The notes beneath the pieces were generated by a model that was not told the origin of the DNA, searched no databases, and worked only from the letters and a program-made list of their open reading frames with translations. 64,000 bases of DNA from Asparagopsis taxiformis (taxonomy: Eukaryota; Rhodophyta; Florideophyceae; Bonnemaisoniales; Bonnemaisoniaceae). Where the stretch lies: the NCBI GenBank assembly GCA_030407315.1, contig JALQPE010000071.1, positions 1 through 64,000 of the forward strand. Direction: 5' to 3'. The position numbers and the translations under genes were made by a program. Shown here one piece after another: positions 20,177-30,634 of the stretch. Position 1 is the stretch's first letter. Each line of letters begins with the position of its first letter.

Positions 20177-22282
20177 TTACTGGGTTGCGTATCCAAGCAT
20201 AATTGCTTCCTTTGCCCGCAAATCAAGGGTCTGAAGAAGTTTATCAGGCGTTTTGTACCAGCATCTACTTCCGAACGTTCGCATATGAGCAATACTCGGT
20301 TTCCTACCATACCAGATCTCATACGGAGTATTTCCAGTTGGCAGGGAGCGGCTGGTGACACGGTTACGAATGTAGGCAGCACAGGAGAGTGCTTCTGCCC
20401 AGAACTCGAATGGGGTGTTGCTGTGATGGAGCATGGCACGAATTTGATCTTTGAGGGTTCTGTTCATTCCCTCTGCCACACCATTCTGTTGCGGAGTGTA
20501 TGCACAGGTGGTCTGACGTTTGATTCCTTTGCTGTCGAGGAAGGAGGTAAAGTCGTTTGAGAAGAACTCTCCCCCTCCATCCGAGCGTAGTTGGCGGAGT
20601 TTACAACCAGTTTGCGTTTCAGCAATACGCAGGAATCTCTGGAAGGAGTCGAAGCAATCGGACTTACGGTGGAGCGGGTATACCGTTAGCCATCGGGACT
20701 TGTCATCGATGAATGTCACAAAGTATCGAGCTCCCCCTTTCGAGAGTACTTCCATCGGCCCTGCCAGATCTGTGTGAACCAACTGGAGTAGCTCAGATGC
20801 TCTCGTTTCGGAGAGCTTTGGAATAGCTGCTCGGGGCATTTTGCCGGTTATGCATCCTTCACATGGGGCACCTGCATTTGATTTCTGGGATTTGATTCGG
20901 AGGCCCTTCACGGCAGATAGCTGTTCCATGCGTGAGATACCGGACTTGTTGACATGCCCGAGCCGCTCGTGCCAGAGCTGTAGCGAGGCCACACAGGCTG
21001 TTTGCTGCACATGATCTTTTGGGGCCTTTGACGAGAAGAGATCAATGGCATAGAGTCCCTTGCTTCTCCGTCCAGTGGCTATCGGTTTGTTGTTCTGAGT
21101 CAGGATGACTGTATTGTTATTGAACTGCACCGATATGCCTCGAGTAGTGAGGGTGCTGACGGAGATGAGAGCAAATACAAAAGAGGGAACGTGGAGGACG
21201 TCACGAAGTATGCACTGTTTTATTTCCCCATATAGAGAGATCATTAAACGAACATCACCACGGCCGACTGCCATTGAGGTAGACTTATCTCCCAGAGTTA
21301 CGGAGAACGGTGTTATTTCCTTATAGGAAACAAACATGGAGCGATCGAAGGTCATGTGAGAGGTGGCAGCAGAGTCTATGTACCAAGTTGATGTATGAAG
21401 AGATCCAGGAGTAGTTGACAGGAGGCAAACATACTCTTTCTCTTCATCATTATGGAAAGTAGACGCTGAAACAGAGTTTGATGGAGGATTGCCTTCTGAA
21501 TCGGTGAGAGTAACCATGGCAGAAGGTTTAGACCGTGCAGGCCGAGAGCGGGATGGACGGCCATACTTTTGCCAACAATACGGTTCAGTGTGGTTGGTAC
21601 GACCACAATGAGTGCATTTCTTTCGGTTACTGCCGGGCTGTTTCCCAGACCTGGATAATAATGCAGCTGAGTCAGAAGAAGAGCTTCCAGGTTTCAAAAT
21701 AGAAGCTCTACGTTCCTCCTGAAGAAGGAGACTTCGGACTTTGTCGAAGGTGAATGTAGGATCCTCATCACCTATAGCATCAAGAGCAGTAATGAGTGTC
21801 TGGAAGGAAGAAGGAAGGCCATTGAGGACAGCCATAGCCATTTCCTTGTCGTCGATGATCACGCCCATAGAGCTGAGGACCGAGGCCATCTGTCGAACAC
21901 GATTAATGTAGACGAGCATCTGTTCACCGGGCTTCATAGTGGCAGTATAGAAATCACGCCTTGCAGCTAGTTTGTTTAGGAGAGTGTGCCTTTGGTGCAC
22001 GTTACAGATCTCCTGCCACATTTCCAGAGCAGTAGTGGTGTGTGAGACGTTCTTGAGCATCTCATCAGACAACGTGATCCCGATGGTCATCCGAGCAGTC
22101 TTATCTTTGCGAAGCCACTTGGACAGTGCTTCCTGTTCTGCCGGGCGTGGAGGACGTAGGTCAGGATCGATCATTTCGTCCACCTCGCGGTGTCCGAGGA
22201 TGAGCTCCATCTTTTGCTTCCATGAGTGGAAGTTGGAGTAGTCCAGCTTTTCAATGCGAATGCCGGATGAAGTGCTCTCCAT
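20177..22282 (-). pseudogene. Copia gag-protease-integrase polyprotein, truncated
   Basis: A 701-residue frame from ATG at 22282. It has a gag domain beginning MESTSSGIRIEKLDYSNF, a CCHC-like knuckle CTHCGRTNHTEPYC, the aspartic protease site in STWYIDSAATSHM, the integrase HHCC zinc-binding region (LWHERLGHVNKSG ... CEGCITGK) and the integrase core with the HTDLAGP, RSDGGGEF and PQQNGVAEGMNRT segments that supply the D, D and E residues. It stops after LGYATQ, where a complete Copia protein would go on for another ~600 residues. Sequence beyond the stop no longer looks like Copia, so this is truncation and not one nonsense mutation. Confidence 0.88.
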
Positions 22283-22465
22283 GGTTCTGTATTATGTCTT
22301 ATCTGTTCGACCCTTCCCAAGTGGACAACCGATAGTCGTCTAGGACCAAGCTGGGATCTATAGGATAAAGACTTTTAGCTAAGAGCTAGATGAGTGGAGA
22401 ACAAGAAACAAGGTTTATCAAAGAGAAATCAGCTAGATTTCTATTGTGTCTAGAGAAGAGGAGTA
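22283..22465. other. Copia 1 leader segment upstream of gag
   Basis: Short non-coding stretch between the gag start codon and the zinc-finger ORF, both read on the minus strand. No motif recognised. Confidence 0.4.
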
Positions 22466-22885
22466 CTACTTATCGGAGGAGGAAGAAGCCTTAGAGGCTT
22501 TAGCGGCTTTGAGAGTCTTCTCGATGCCACGGTGGCGACTACCGCGGAGGTGGTTGTCGAACTCGCTCTGGGTGCGAACGATGACACCGCAGGGCTTGCA
22601 GACCTTGAGACCACCTTCCTTGAGGCGTTCGATAGTCTTCTTATGTCTAGAGCCGCTGAAGTGTGCGACTCTAGACTCGGCGGAGTTGAGAAAGACGTTG
22701 CAGTGATGGCACCTCGAGCGGTTTGCCTTCTTGTGAGCGGCGTACTTCTTCTTGTTATCCCTCCTTTCGGCGATGCTGTAGGCTTTGCGGAAGACCCGGT
22801 CTTGAAGAGACTCCCCCTCGCGACGAAGCCTGGGAGGCTGCTCGTCGGTGCGCGGTTCCACGCGGTCTTCGTCACTGCTAGACAC
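22466..22885 (-). CDS. Tandem U1/matrin-type C2H2 zinc-finger protein in the Copia leader
   Basis: A 139-residue frame with two fingers of the pattern C-x2-C-x12-H-x5-H (CHHCNVFLN...H and CKPCGVIVR...H), the wide-spaced type found in U1C, matrin and JAZ proteins that bind double-stranded RNA or RNA-DNA structures. The N terminus is acidic, the tail Lys/Ser-rich. The frame has no ATG; it opens after a CTGCAG acceptor-like site at about 22889, and a canonical donor (CAA|GTAAGT) lies upstream near 22981 on the same strand, so the true start is probably in an upstream exon. It lies between the primer site and gag of a Copia element in the same orientation, which suggests capture by the retrotransposon or an unrelated host fragment. 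Confidence 0.55.
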   Translation of the reverse strand: MSSSDEDRVEPRTDEQPPRLRREGESLQDRVFRKAYSIAERRDNKKKYAAHKKANRSRCHHCNVFLNSAESRVAHFSGSRHKKTIERLKEGGLKVCKPCGVIVRTQSEFDNHLRGSRHRGIEKTLKAAKASKASSSSDK

Positions 22886-22889
22886 TGCA

Positions 22890-23156
22890 GAGAGAAGAGA
22901 ACAAGAGAGTTAGAAGTTATACCGATCAATACTAAGGTCTAAACCTTGAAATAGACCGAAAGGTGAAAGGTATAAACTTACTTGTGGATAGAGTTGATGA
23001 GAAAACCAAACGTTCGATGAGTTTATTCGGTGATATGTAACGGCTATAACGCTATACCGATCAGGACAAGGTCACTGTCTTACAAGAGCAGGGCCGAGTT
23101 GAAAAAGGTATAGACTAGCCAATATAAAAGCAAAGGTCGATTCCAGTAATTGGGCC
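22890..23156 (-). other. Putative 5' exon/intron region of the zinc-finger ORF
   Basis: On the minus strand a GTAAGT donor near 22981 and a CTGCAG acceptor near 22889 delimit a plausible intron of about 90 bp. No start codon could be assigned in the sequence upstream. Confidence 0.35.
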
Positions 23157-23249
23157 TTGAATGGCCCGGTAGCCGAGTCGGTTGGACGGTCCACGGCGAT
23201 GTATAGATCCTTGGTTCAAACCCCAGCAACGACGCTGGCCAAACTTTTT
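23157..23249 (+). ncRNA. tRNA-like Pol III transcription unit or SINE head
   Basis: TAGCCGAGTCGG (23170-23181) fits the Pol III box A consensus and forms a four-pair D-stem with its downstream CGGT; GGTTCAAACCC about 45 bases on fits box B; TTTTT at about 23245 would terminate Pol III. The anticodon and acceptor stems do not fold as a normal tRNA, so a tRNA pseudogene or SINE promoter is more likely than a working tRNA. It is transcribed opposite to the Copia in whose leader it lies. Confidence 0.45.
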
Positions 23250-23284
23250 CGCACGCGAACCCCAGATGAAAGAATGATGTCACC

Positions 23285-23475
23285 TGATGACGATGACCCG
23301 GAAACGGATGGCAAGATGACAGAGTGTCAGTATGACACAGTGTGGATGACAGGATGTCAGTGTCAGTGACAGGATGACACAGTGTCGGCGCGGAGCGGCG
23401 ACAGAGGTGCGGCGCGGCGACAGAGGTGCGGCGCGGCGACAGAGGTGCGCGGCGGCGACAGAGGTGCGCGTGGAG
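23285..23475. repeat. Low-complexity direct repeats (GATGACA-rich, then GACAGAGGTGCGGCG)
   Basis: A GATGACA/GTGTCAG-rich tract at 23285-23380 is followed by about four direct repeats of a 20-bp unit containing GCGGCGACAGAGGTGC (23393-23475). No function is evident; the repeats lie in the Copia 1 leader. Confidence 0.7.
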
Positions 23476-23648
23476 GAGACGCTCAGCAAGGCCGCGGAAG
23501 CGCGGGAAGGCGCAGAACGGAAGAAAAGCGAGTAGACGAAGAGAAGAGAGAACGAGGCGAGAACGAGACGAAATAGGTAAGAGAACGCCGACGAAAACGA
23601 CGCACTTACCAAAGCGCTAGAGAATAAGAAACGACCCGAGCGAGCGCA
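23476..23648. other. Purine-rich Copia leader segment next to the primer site
   Basis: Rich in GAGAA and CGA words; no coding similarity or structured repeat recognised. Confidence 0.35.
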
Positions 23649-23662
23649 CTGGGCCCATAACC
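23649..23662 (-). other. Primer binding site, initiator tRNA half-molecule type
   Basis: On the minus strand GGTTATGGGCCCAG directly follows the 5' LTR. This is complementary to the anticodon stem-loop of eukaryotic initiator tRNA-Met (CTGGGCCCATAACC), the internal site used by Drosophila copia, whose primer is a cleaved half tRNA. It proves the LTR at 23663-24151 is the 5' LTR of a minus-strand element. Confidence 0.85.
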
Positions 23663-24151
23663 TGTTGAAACGAATTGGTCGCTTACCGAGCGTTTTACTG
23701 AATCTGCGAGCTCACTACATAATTTGTATTCTCGCCGAGGTGCGCCGGCGGTGCTAAGGACAGCCTATTTATGGCTGCTCCAGACAGACTGTCACTGACA
23801 GTCTGTCCTAGCAAGCACCCGCTGCCAATCTGGTACACGTGGGCTTCTCTATCATATCATCCACACGTGTACACTTATCATAAGATTTTCCCTCTGCCAT
23901 GATGGCAACCCATCCTGGCATTTCTAATTACTAATTGAAACTATGACAAACAAATTGAAACTTCAGACGCTATTATTTCCATGAAGAAAGGTCGTAGAAG
24001 CTTCGGAGAAGTTGCTACCCGACTAATTCGGGCACGCTGAACACGATGAGATAGGTTTCGGAGCGCATAGAGCACTCCTTCTAGGAGAAATCGAGGGTCA
24101 AAGTTTTCTCACGTAATTGAGCCCCTCAGGGCCAATTCCAGTGCTTCAACA
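23663..24151 (-). repeat. 5' LTR of Copia 1
   Basis: A 489-bp LTR starting TGTTGAAGCACTGG and ending CGTTTCAACA on the minus strand, with TGTTGAA/TTCAACA inverted ends. It matches 29673-30160 with only scattered differences. The right flank (GAATT) is Gypsy sequence; the matching duplication at the other end is not present because the 3' half is lost. Confidence 0.88.
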
Positions 24152-26483
24152 GAATTCACGCGTCAATCCGACAATTTCGGAGGTACTGGAACATGTGGGA
24201 ATTGGTTCCAGTTTTCCTTCCCCTTCCGCCGATACACCATCTGTCGTAAGGCTGGAAACCCCTCGTGCAGACGCTAAAAAATCTGGTCGTAACATGCCGA
24301 GAACGATTTCACGTCCAATCTGGAAAACTGCCCTTTCTCATACGGCCACAACCACTGGTGCAGCTAATCGACAAATTGACCATGAAACAACGGCCCCACC
24401 ACCAGCGCCAGAACTGCCGGGATCACCCATTGCAGTGACCGCGGCAATTAGCCCAAGTGGCATTGACAGGATAATGGACAAAATCACACAATTAGAGAAA
24501 AACATAAATCGTGTCGTCACTGAAGTCGTTTCGGAAAAAATGCAACACGTGCAAAACTACATATCCGCTCAGATCAAGACGGAAGTACACGGCTTAATGG
24601 ACAGGTATATGTCTGAAGTACCTGCTGTCGAACGAGTCGATCGCATCGCTGATGATGTGACTGCACTGAGTAATGCGCTACATCAGGCACAGGCGAAAAT
24701 AACTTCACTGGAGGATGGACAAGCCAAGGTAATCGAGTTCAGTGAGCGGGTGGATGGCATAGCTAAAAATATCACGGTACCCACGCAAAACGCCCCGAAA
24801 GAAACACTCAAATCGTTTGATACACTGGGAGCGGACTCTTCAAGTTCAGATGACAACGGAGAACGGCCTATGACACGCTTGGGAATGGCGAATAGACGTG
24901 CACACCGCCATGAACGCAATCCGAAAATGAGGGTTATTTTATCGGAATGCTGCTGCACTGATTGCGAAAATGATCCGTCGCATAATCGACGCGGTCATGT
25001 GTGGAAGGGACCTCACGAACGGGATCTAGAAGAGCTGTGCTCATCAGACACACAGTTTAACAGGGTGCTATCTTACAGGCGTTATCGCCTTCGCAACGTC
25101 GACGCTCGAGTCGACCGAACTGTTACTGCCAATATTGGGGCATACAGGAGGCTTCTGTCACACTCGATTAGTGAGCGTAAGTTTGACGGCAGCACCCCAA
25201 TCGGAATTCTAGAGTTTCTGTCTGTCTTTAAACGCCAATGTGATGAAAATGATATTAGCGAAGGTGCAGCGATGCTATTATTACCCTCTTTTCTTGAAGG
25301 GGATGCAAGGGAAAACTATTTAGCGCACTTTGATCTTGGCACCGAACAGCTCGGCGGATTTCACTTATATTCGCAAGCAGTTCAACACCTATTAAGAACG
25401 TACGCCAAGGACATATATATTGATAAGCCTGTTGCCGAACTTGACGCGACTCGTCAGCAAGCTAATGAGGACGAAATGACGTATGGTACTCGCTTGCGTC
25501 GCAAAGCCAGGGTATGTGGTAACGTGTACTCTGAGCAACAGCTCATAACCAAGTTTATTAGAGGTGTGAGGGGTGATATCAGGCCACTTCTACAAGCAGC
25601 TAGGGGAGCGGAGTTGCAAATGACATACACGGAGTGTGTGGAACGTGCACAGGCTATTGGTGACTCTAATCGTGCGTTGTTGTCTGCAAATACCCCAAGG
25701 CGGGCTACACAGGACCGGGCTCATAGAGCCATGTTGGTGGATGCAAATGCTCCCATGCCACCCCACCGGGTGGATCGGAGACTCAAGGCGACACGGCGTC
25801 AAGAAATGACGGCTGACGCCGTCTTCGCCACACAACCCACATTGGAGCCGCCATCCAACGGTTGCTCTGTTTCTTATGACAGAGACTACGAAGCTTTCAT
25901 GCAGCAAACTCCTACAGAGTCAATGGCAGTCAATTCAGACCCTTCTGGTCCATTCCCCCCTGTTGCCATTCAATGGAATCCAAAACAAAACCGCACAGGA
26001 TGGCATAACAATTCCGATGTTTTCCGCAGCAGCCAGTCGGAGGCCCCAAAATCATCCGACAGACAAGCCCAGAAGCCCTCCAATGCAAACCAACCAACAG
26101 ATATATGTTTTGACTGTTTCGCGGTTGGGCACAGAAAGCCAAACTGTCCTCTTCTCTCCACCTCATTTCCAGAATCAAACATAGTGGCCATACAGATGGC
26201 TACCTACGAAATACTCACGCCCTCACAGAAGCAGTGGCTAGTCAGAGTCGGACGTGCACCAACATTTTCATTGCCGGTAACATCTGCACAGAACTCGGGG
26301 CCAACGCAAGAGGCACCGCATGATAACCGGGCGCAAGACGCCAGGTACTGCCAGACAAGGGAAAATTCTGGGAACAGGCGCGACCACCGCTTCCGCCGCC
26401 CACCGTCATCTTCAGGCACAGTGAAAACTGCTGGAGACATAACAACAAACCCACCGGCGAAAAACGCCCAGAGGCGGGCATAG
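24152..26483 (+). pseudogene. Gypsy gag, 5'-truncated
   Basis: The frame enters from Copia LTR sequence at 24117, so the native start is lost; the first gag residues are around 24155. The protein has Pro/Ser/Thr-rich N-terminal sequence, a coiled-coil-like stretch (residues near MDKITQLEKNINRVVTEV), a retrotransposon gag region with the PSFLEGDARENYLAHFDL segment, and a zinc knuckle CFDCFAVGHRKPNC near the C terminus. It ends at a stop at 26483. A plus-one or stop bypass would be needed to reach the protease frame at 26594. Confidence 0.8.
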
Positions 26484-26593
26484 CTGACACGTTATCCTTA
26501 CAGAGGCCATCCGTTACAGCCATACCTAGTCCGAAAAGGCTTAACGCACAAGTAAACACGGCATTTCCGTATGGCCTACCTCCCAAAACATCT

Positions 26594-27082
26594 TTGGAAA
26601 GCTACGAGCAAAGCAATGTGTGCTATCTGTCCGCCTGGAACTATAAAGTGACCGCAAAAATTGGATTATCAGCAAAAACACAGATCGACCGACTCACAGT
26701 GTTTGACACAGGAGTCGGCCCGAACCTAATTCGTGCCGATTTATTACCTGCTGATGCCAAACCAAAAATCAACAAAACGAGACGCATCGTCAATCTATCC
26801 AGCGCTTCTAATCACAGGCTAAAAACGTTGGAGATAATTTATCTAACGGTAACTATCGCTAAGTATACCGTGCGCCAGCCGTTTGTGGTGGTGGAGAAAC
26901 TAGGTGCTGATGCCATTCTTGGCGCCACCTACATGGACGAGCACGTCGAATCTATTCAACCCCAAAACCAGCGGGTACTCCTTGTCAACGGAGCCTCCTT
27001 GTCAACGGAGACCTCGCAAAAATTACACGGAAGAGCGCCCTCCACACGCCGACCCGGAATTCATGTACACAACCGCCACTGA
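26594..27082 (+). pseudogene. Gypsy aspartic protease region
   Basis: Open frame containing VFDTGVGPNLIRADLLP, the DTG active-site loop, and LGADAILGATYMDEH, the second conserved flap-to-C-terminal segment of retroviral-type proteases. It is separated from gag by about 110 bp with stops and overlaps the reverse transcriptase frame by one base. Whether the separation is natural frameshifting or decay cannot be decided. Confidence 0.78.
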
Positions 27083-29232
27083 TGCGTAAAACTGCGATGC
27101 CGAGTGGAAAAATCCGTGTGGCTGCAAGTATAACGTTGCCTAGCCACACGGAAGTCAATGTATTGGTGCAAACTGATGTCACGGGTCTCCACTTCATGGA
27201 GACCAATCCCCAGCTATATTCAAAATACCAAATAGCGCTGAGCAATGGCGTAATCCATATGCAAAAAAATGTCGCCTGTGTAGTACGAGTGGCAAACTTC
27301 GCTGCCAGTCCGCAAAAGCTTGCGAAAGGCCAAGTCATTGGATCCGCAATACCGGCACCGGCAACCATTATCACCGTCAACCTAACAGAGAATGATGAAC
27401 CGAGCGTATCTCCGGCCACAAAAGCTGATCTTAGTACAAGTGGAAGTTGCACAGAGCGTACCACCACCCCAACAAGGATGGAGACTGATTTTTCGCAACA
27501 TTTACGAAATCAAAAAGCTACAGATGTGGTACTTACTCTCAATCACCATACCTCGGTTTCCTCACTCTCAGGCAAGCCTTTTCCAGAAAAATCAACTGAA
27601 CAAGCCGAGTCGAACGATAATCCTCCATCCACTGTCTATGCCATTGACTTATCACATTTGCCCGCCGATATACAGTCAAAAGTACGAGAGATGCTAGATC
27701 AATATTCGGATATGTGGAAGGGACAGCTTGGCGAAATAAGTGTCACTGAGCACCGCATCAAACTAAAAGAAGGATCGGAGCCTGTTTATTGTCAACCGTA
27801 CAGGGCAGGTCCGAGAGCACGAGAGGCCGAACGGAAACAAGTTCAGGATATGCTTCAAAGCGGTGTTATTGAGCCCGCTTCATCAGAATGGGCATCGCCA
27901 GTGGTTCTGGTGCCGAAACAGGACGGATCGCTTCGTTTTTGCGTGGATTACAGGAAATTGAACAATATTACAGTCAAAGACACTTACCCATTGCCGCAAA
28001 TGGACGAGTGTTTAGACTCGCTTGGCGATGCACGCTGGTTTACCACTCTGGACTGCAACGCGGGTTATTGGCAGCTCCGCGTCGCCGAGGAGGATCGTGA
28101 CAAGAAAACCTTTACTTGCCACTGCGGAACCTATCGATTCTGTCGCATGCCGTTTGGGTTATGCAATGCACCAGCAACTTTTCAGCGGACAATTGACATT
28201 TTATTGGCGGGCTACCGCTGGAGAACCTGTCTAGTCTATCTGGACGACATCATCATATTCTCTAAATCTACTGAAGAGCACATTCGACACGTCGACGAGG
28301 TCCTGAGCGTATTGCGCGGAGCTGGTTTGTCGTTGAAGTTACGCAAATGCAACTTCTTCAGGGAAAGTGTAGACTATTTAGGACATGTTATCCGCCCCGG
28401 CCTCCTTGAAGTTGCTACCAAGAACACGGGCGCAATCTCGGGGTTTCAAGAGCCGACCACACAGACGCATCTGTGGTCGTTTCTTGGACTATGCAATGTC
28501 TATCGCCGATTTGTACCGAACTTTGCTCGCGTTGCGGCACCGCTGTTCGCACTAGTACGCCAGGGCATCGGCCCGACATTGAATCCATTCACAAGCGAGC
28601 AGAGGGAAGCATTCTCTAGCCTCAAAACCGCTCTTATCTCCCCTCCCATCCTCCGTCTCCCTCGAGCCGATCTCCCCTTCTCTGTCGACACAGACGCCTG
28701 TGAATACCAAATCGGGTGCTGCTTGTTGCAGACTCACCCGGAAGATGGTAAGCGCTATCCCATCGGCTTTTGGAGCCGATCGTTGACGCCAGCTGAGAAA
28801 AACTACTCTGTGGGCGAGAAAGAATGTCTTGCTGTTGTTTGGGCAGTTCATATGCTACGCCCGTACCTACAGGGAACGCACTTCGAGGTGTTCACCGACC
28901 ATCAGGCGCTCAAGTGGATGATGAACTTGTCGGACGCAAGTGGGCGCTTGGCACGTTGGCGACTGAGATTGCTCGAGTTCGACTTTACTGTGCAATACCG
29001 CAAAGGAGCATCTAATACCATCGCCGACTGCATAAGTCGCTTGCCTACTTACGGTGAATCGAGCCCTAAAGTCGATATGGAGATACCATGCTTCATTATC
29101 ACTGACGACTCGATAGCGACCACAAAAACCCAAAATTCCCTGACTATTCCCGCCATAGATGCTGATGATACTTGGGATGGAATTGAATTGGATTTCTGGA
29201 TGAATTGGTTGTGGAACATATCCTTACGGTAG
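27082..29232 (+). pseudogene. Gypsy reverse transcriptase and RNase H
   Basis: A 716-residue frame. Reverse transcriptase motifs in order: FCVDYRKLNNITVKDTYPLP, TTLDCNAGYWQL, RMPFGLCNAPATFQ, the catalytic YLDD in CLVYLDDIIIFSK and LSLKLRKCNFF. The RNase H part follows (SVDTDACEYQIGCCLLQ; YSVGEKECLAVVWA; FEVFTDHQALKW). The frame then ends at 29232 ahead of the integrase, which is in a different frame from 29309. Confidence 0.88.
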
Positions 29233-29308
29233 AATCACCTGAAGTAACCCCAATTTCGATCACCACTTTCGTGGATGCTCAACACTCTGACAAGTATTGC
29301 CGTGAAAA

Positions 29309-29672
29309 ATGGATCTTTTAGACAAAGGGGTTACCTGTCCCTTCAAGCTAGACAAACGTGGACTACTTGTACGTACGTCACCAGTTGACAAGTCCGAACA
29401 GATCGTGGTACCTGAAGATTTAAGATCCCGTGTTTTGTTTTTAGCTCACTTCCCCCGCATGAGTGGACACCCAGGTGGAACTCGCATGTTTTCGACCTTA
29501 CGCCGGCAATATTATTGGCCATCGATGGCAATGGACGTGCATGCCACAGTAAGAGGATGTCCTGAATGTGCCATAGAGCGCATTAACCTCCGCAAGCACG
29601 CATCCTTCCTTAAGCTTTTTCCCGCAGCCGCCCCTCTCGAATTTGTCGCTATTGATATTTTGGGGCCTCTTA
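29309..29672 (+). pseudogene. Gypsy integrase N-terminal part, cut by a Copia LTR
   Basis: Carries the HHCC zinc-binding domain (HFPRMSGHPGGTRMF ... CPECAIERI) and the first catalytic aspartate in LEFVAIDILGPL. The Copia 2 LTR begins right after this segment, so the rest of the integrase core is absent. Confidence 0.85.
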
Positions 29673-30160
29673 TGTTGAAACGAATTGGTCGCTTGCCGAG
29701 CGTTTATTGAATCTGCGAGCTCACTACATAATTTGTATTCTCGCCGAGGTGCGTCGGCGGTGCTAAGGACAGCCTATTTATGGCTGCTCCAGACAGACTG
29801 TCACTGACAGTCTGTCCTAGCAAACACCCGCTGCCAATCTGGTACACGTGGGCTTCTCAATCATATCACCCACACGTGTACACTTATCATAACATTTCCC
29901 CTCTGCCATGATGGCAACCCATCCTGGCATTTCTAATTACTAATTGAAACTATGACAAACAAATTGAAACTTCAGACGCTATTATTTCCATGAAGAAAGG
30001 TCGTAGAAGCTTCGGAGAAGTTGCTACCCGACTAATTCGGGCACGCTGAACACGATGAGATAGGTTTCGGAGCGCATAGAGCACTCCTTCTAGGAGAAAT
30101 CGAGGGTCAAAGTTTTCTCACGTAATTGAGCCCCTCAGGGCCAATTCCAGTGCTTCAACA
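29673..30160 (-). repeat. 3' LTR of Copia 2
   Basis: A 488-bp LTR nearly identical to 23663-24151. It is followed to the right by a polypurine tract and the end of a Copia RNase H frame on the minus strand, so it is the 3' LTR. The left flank TCTTA (29668-29672) is Gypsy integrase sequence and should be one half of the target duplication. Confidence 0.88.
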
Positions 30161-30172
30161 CTCCCCCTCTTT
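30161..30172 (-). other. Polypurine tract of Copia 2
   Basis: On the minus strand AAAGAGGGGGAG immediately precedes the 3' LTR, the expected position for the plus-strand primer of a retrotransposon. Confidence 0.85.
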
Positions 30173-30630
30173 GACCTTCTCGATTAATGATCTGGTAGTT
30201 ACCCCCATAAGTTCACGAAGCTTGACGAACTGAATCCTTTGCAGAGGCTTAGTGAGGACATCCGCTACCATATCGGATGTTGGACAGTAGTCGATATCGA
30301 ACATCCCTTCGAGGAGGCAATCCCGGACAAAGTGATACCGAATGTCGATATGCTTTGTGCGGGTTCCAGAAGCATCGTTCCTAGCCATTTTGATAGATCC
30401 TTGATTATCCACATTGATGAGGATAGGATCTGCAGGATTTGTACTGCTGCTGAAACCAACGATGTTTCTCAGCCAGAATGCCTCCTTCACTGCTGCACTG
30501 AGAGCCATGTATTCGGCTTCTGAGGAAGACTGGGCTACACAGCCTTGCTTACGAGACTTCCAGCTCACCGCTCCTCCAGCCATCTTGAAGACATAGCCAC
30601 TAGTCGACTTCCGGTTGATAGTACAACCGC

Positions 30631-30634
30631 CCCA
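30631..30634. repeat. Target-site duplication CCCA, left copy
   Basis: CCCA precedes the transposon end AACACTAG; the same CCCA follows the other end at 62279-62282. The native Copia sequence needs only one copy to keep its reading frame. Confidence 0.85.

Larger units (their letters stand above)
20177..24151 (-). mobile_element. Copia-type retrotransposon 1, 3' half missing
   Basis: Read on the minus strand: 5' LTR (23663-24151), primer binding site (23649-23662), a 1.4-kb leader, then gag-protease-integrase (22282 to 20177). Reverse transcriptase, RNase H and the 3' LTR are absent; the similarity ends at about 20177, 115 bp from the CACTA terminus. Its 5' LTR abuts Gypsy gag sequence at 24152, so this Copia inserted into the Gypsy element. 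The LTR is the same family as 29673-30160. Confidence 0.75.
24152..29672 (+). mobile_element. Gypsy-type retrotransposon, both ends removed by Copia insertions
   Basis: Order gag, protease, reverse transcriptase, RNase H, integrase on the plus strand identifies a Ty3/Gypsy element. Its LTRs and the end of the integrase are missing: Copia 1 LTR sequence begins at 24151 on the left and the Copia 2 LTR starts at 29673 on the right, in the middle of the integrase core. It is therefore the oldest visible layer in this part of the nest. Confidence 0.85.
30155..30634 (-). pseudogene. Copia 2 RNase H, 3' fragment of an interrupted gene
   Basis: The clean frame runs from INRKSTSGYVFKMAGGAVSW through AQSSSEAEYMALS and VDNQGSIKMA to a TGA that lies inside the LTR (TGTTGA). 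The upstream continuation is 31.6 kb away at 62283 and beyond: there the Copia frame reads GYSDSDW and stops at the transposon end. Removing 30635-62278 together with one CCCA joins DW to GGCTINRKSTSGY without a frame change. This half has no lesions, in contrast to the right half. Confidence 0.88.

Noticed and set aside
23157..23249. A normal tRNA gene
   Set aside because: Only the D-stem and the A and B boxes fit; anticodon and acceptor stems do not pair in standard positions.
23663..30160. The two similar LTRs as the LTR pair of the Gypsy element between them
   Set aside because: The left LTR is followed on the minus strand by a tRNA primer site and the right one is preceded by a polypurine tract and a Copia RNase H end, so both belong to minus-strand Copia elements facing away from the Gypsy.
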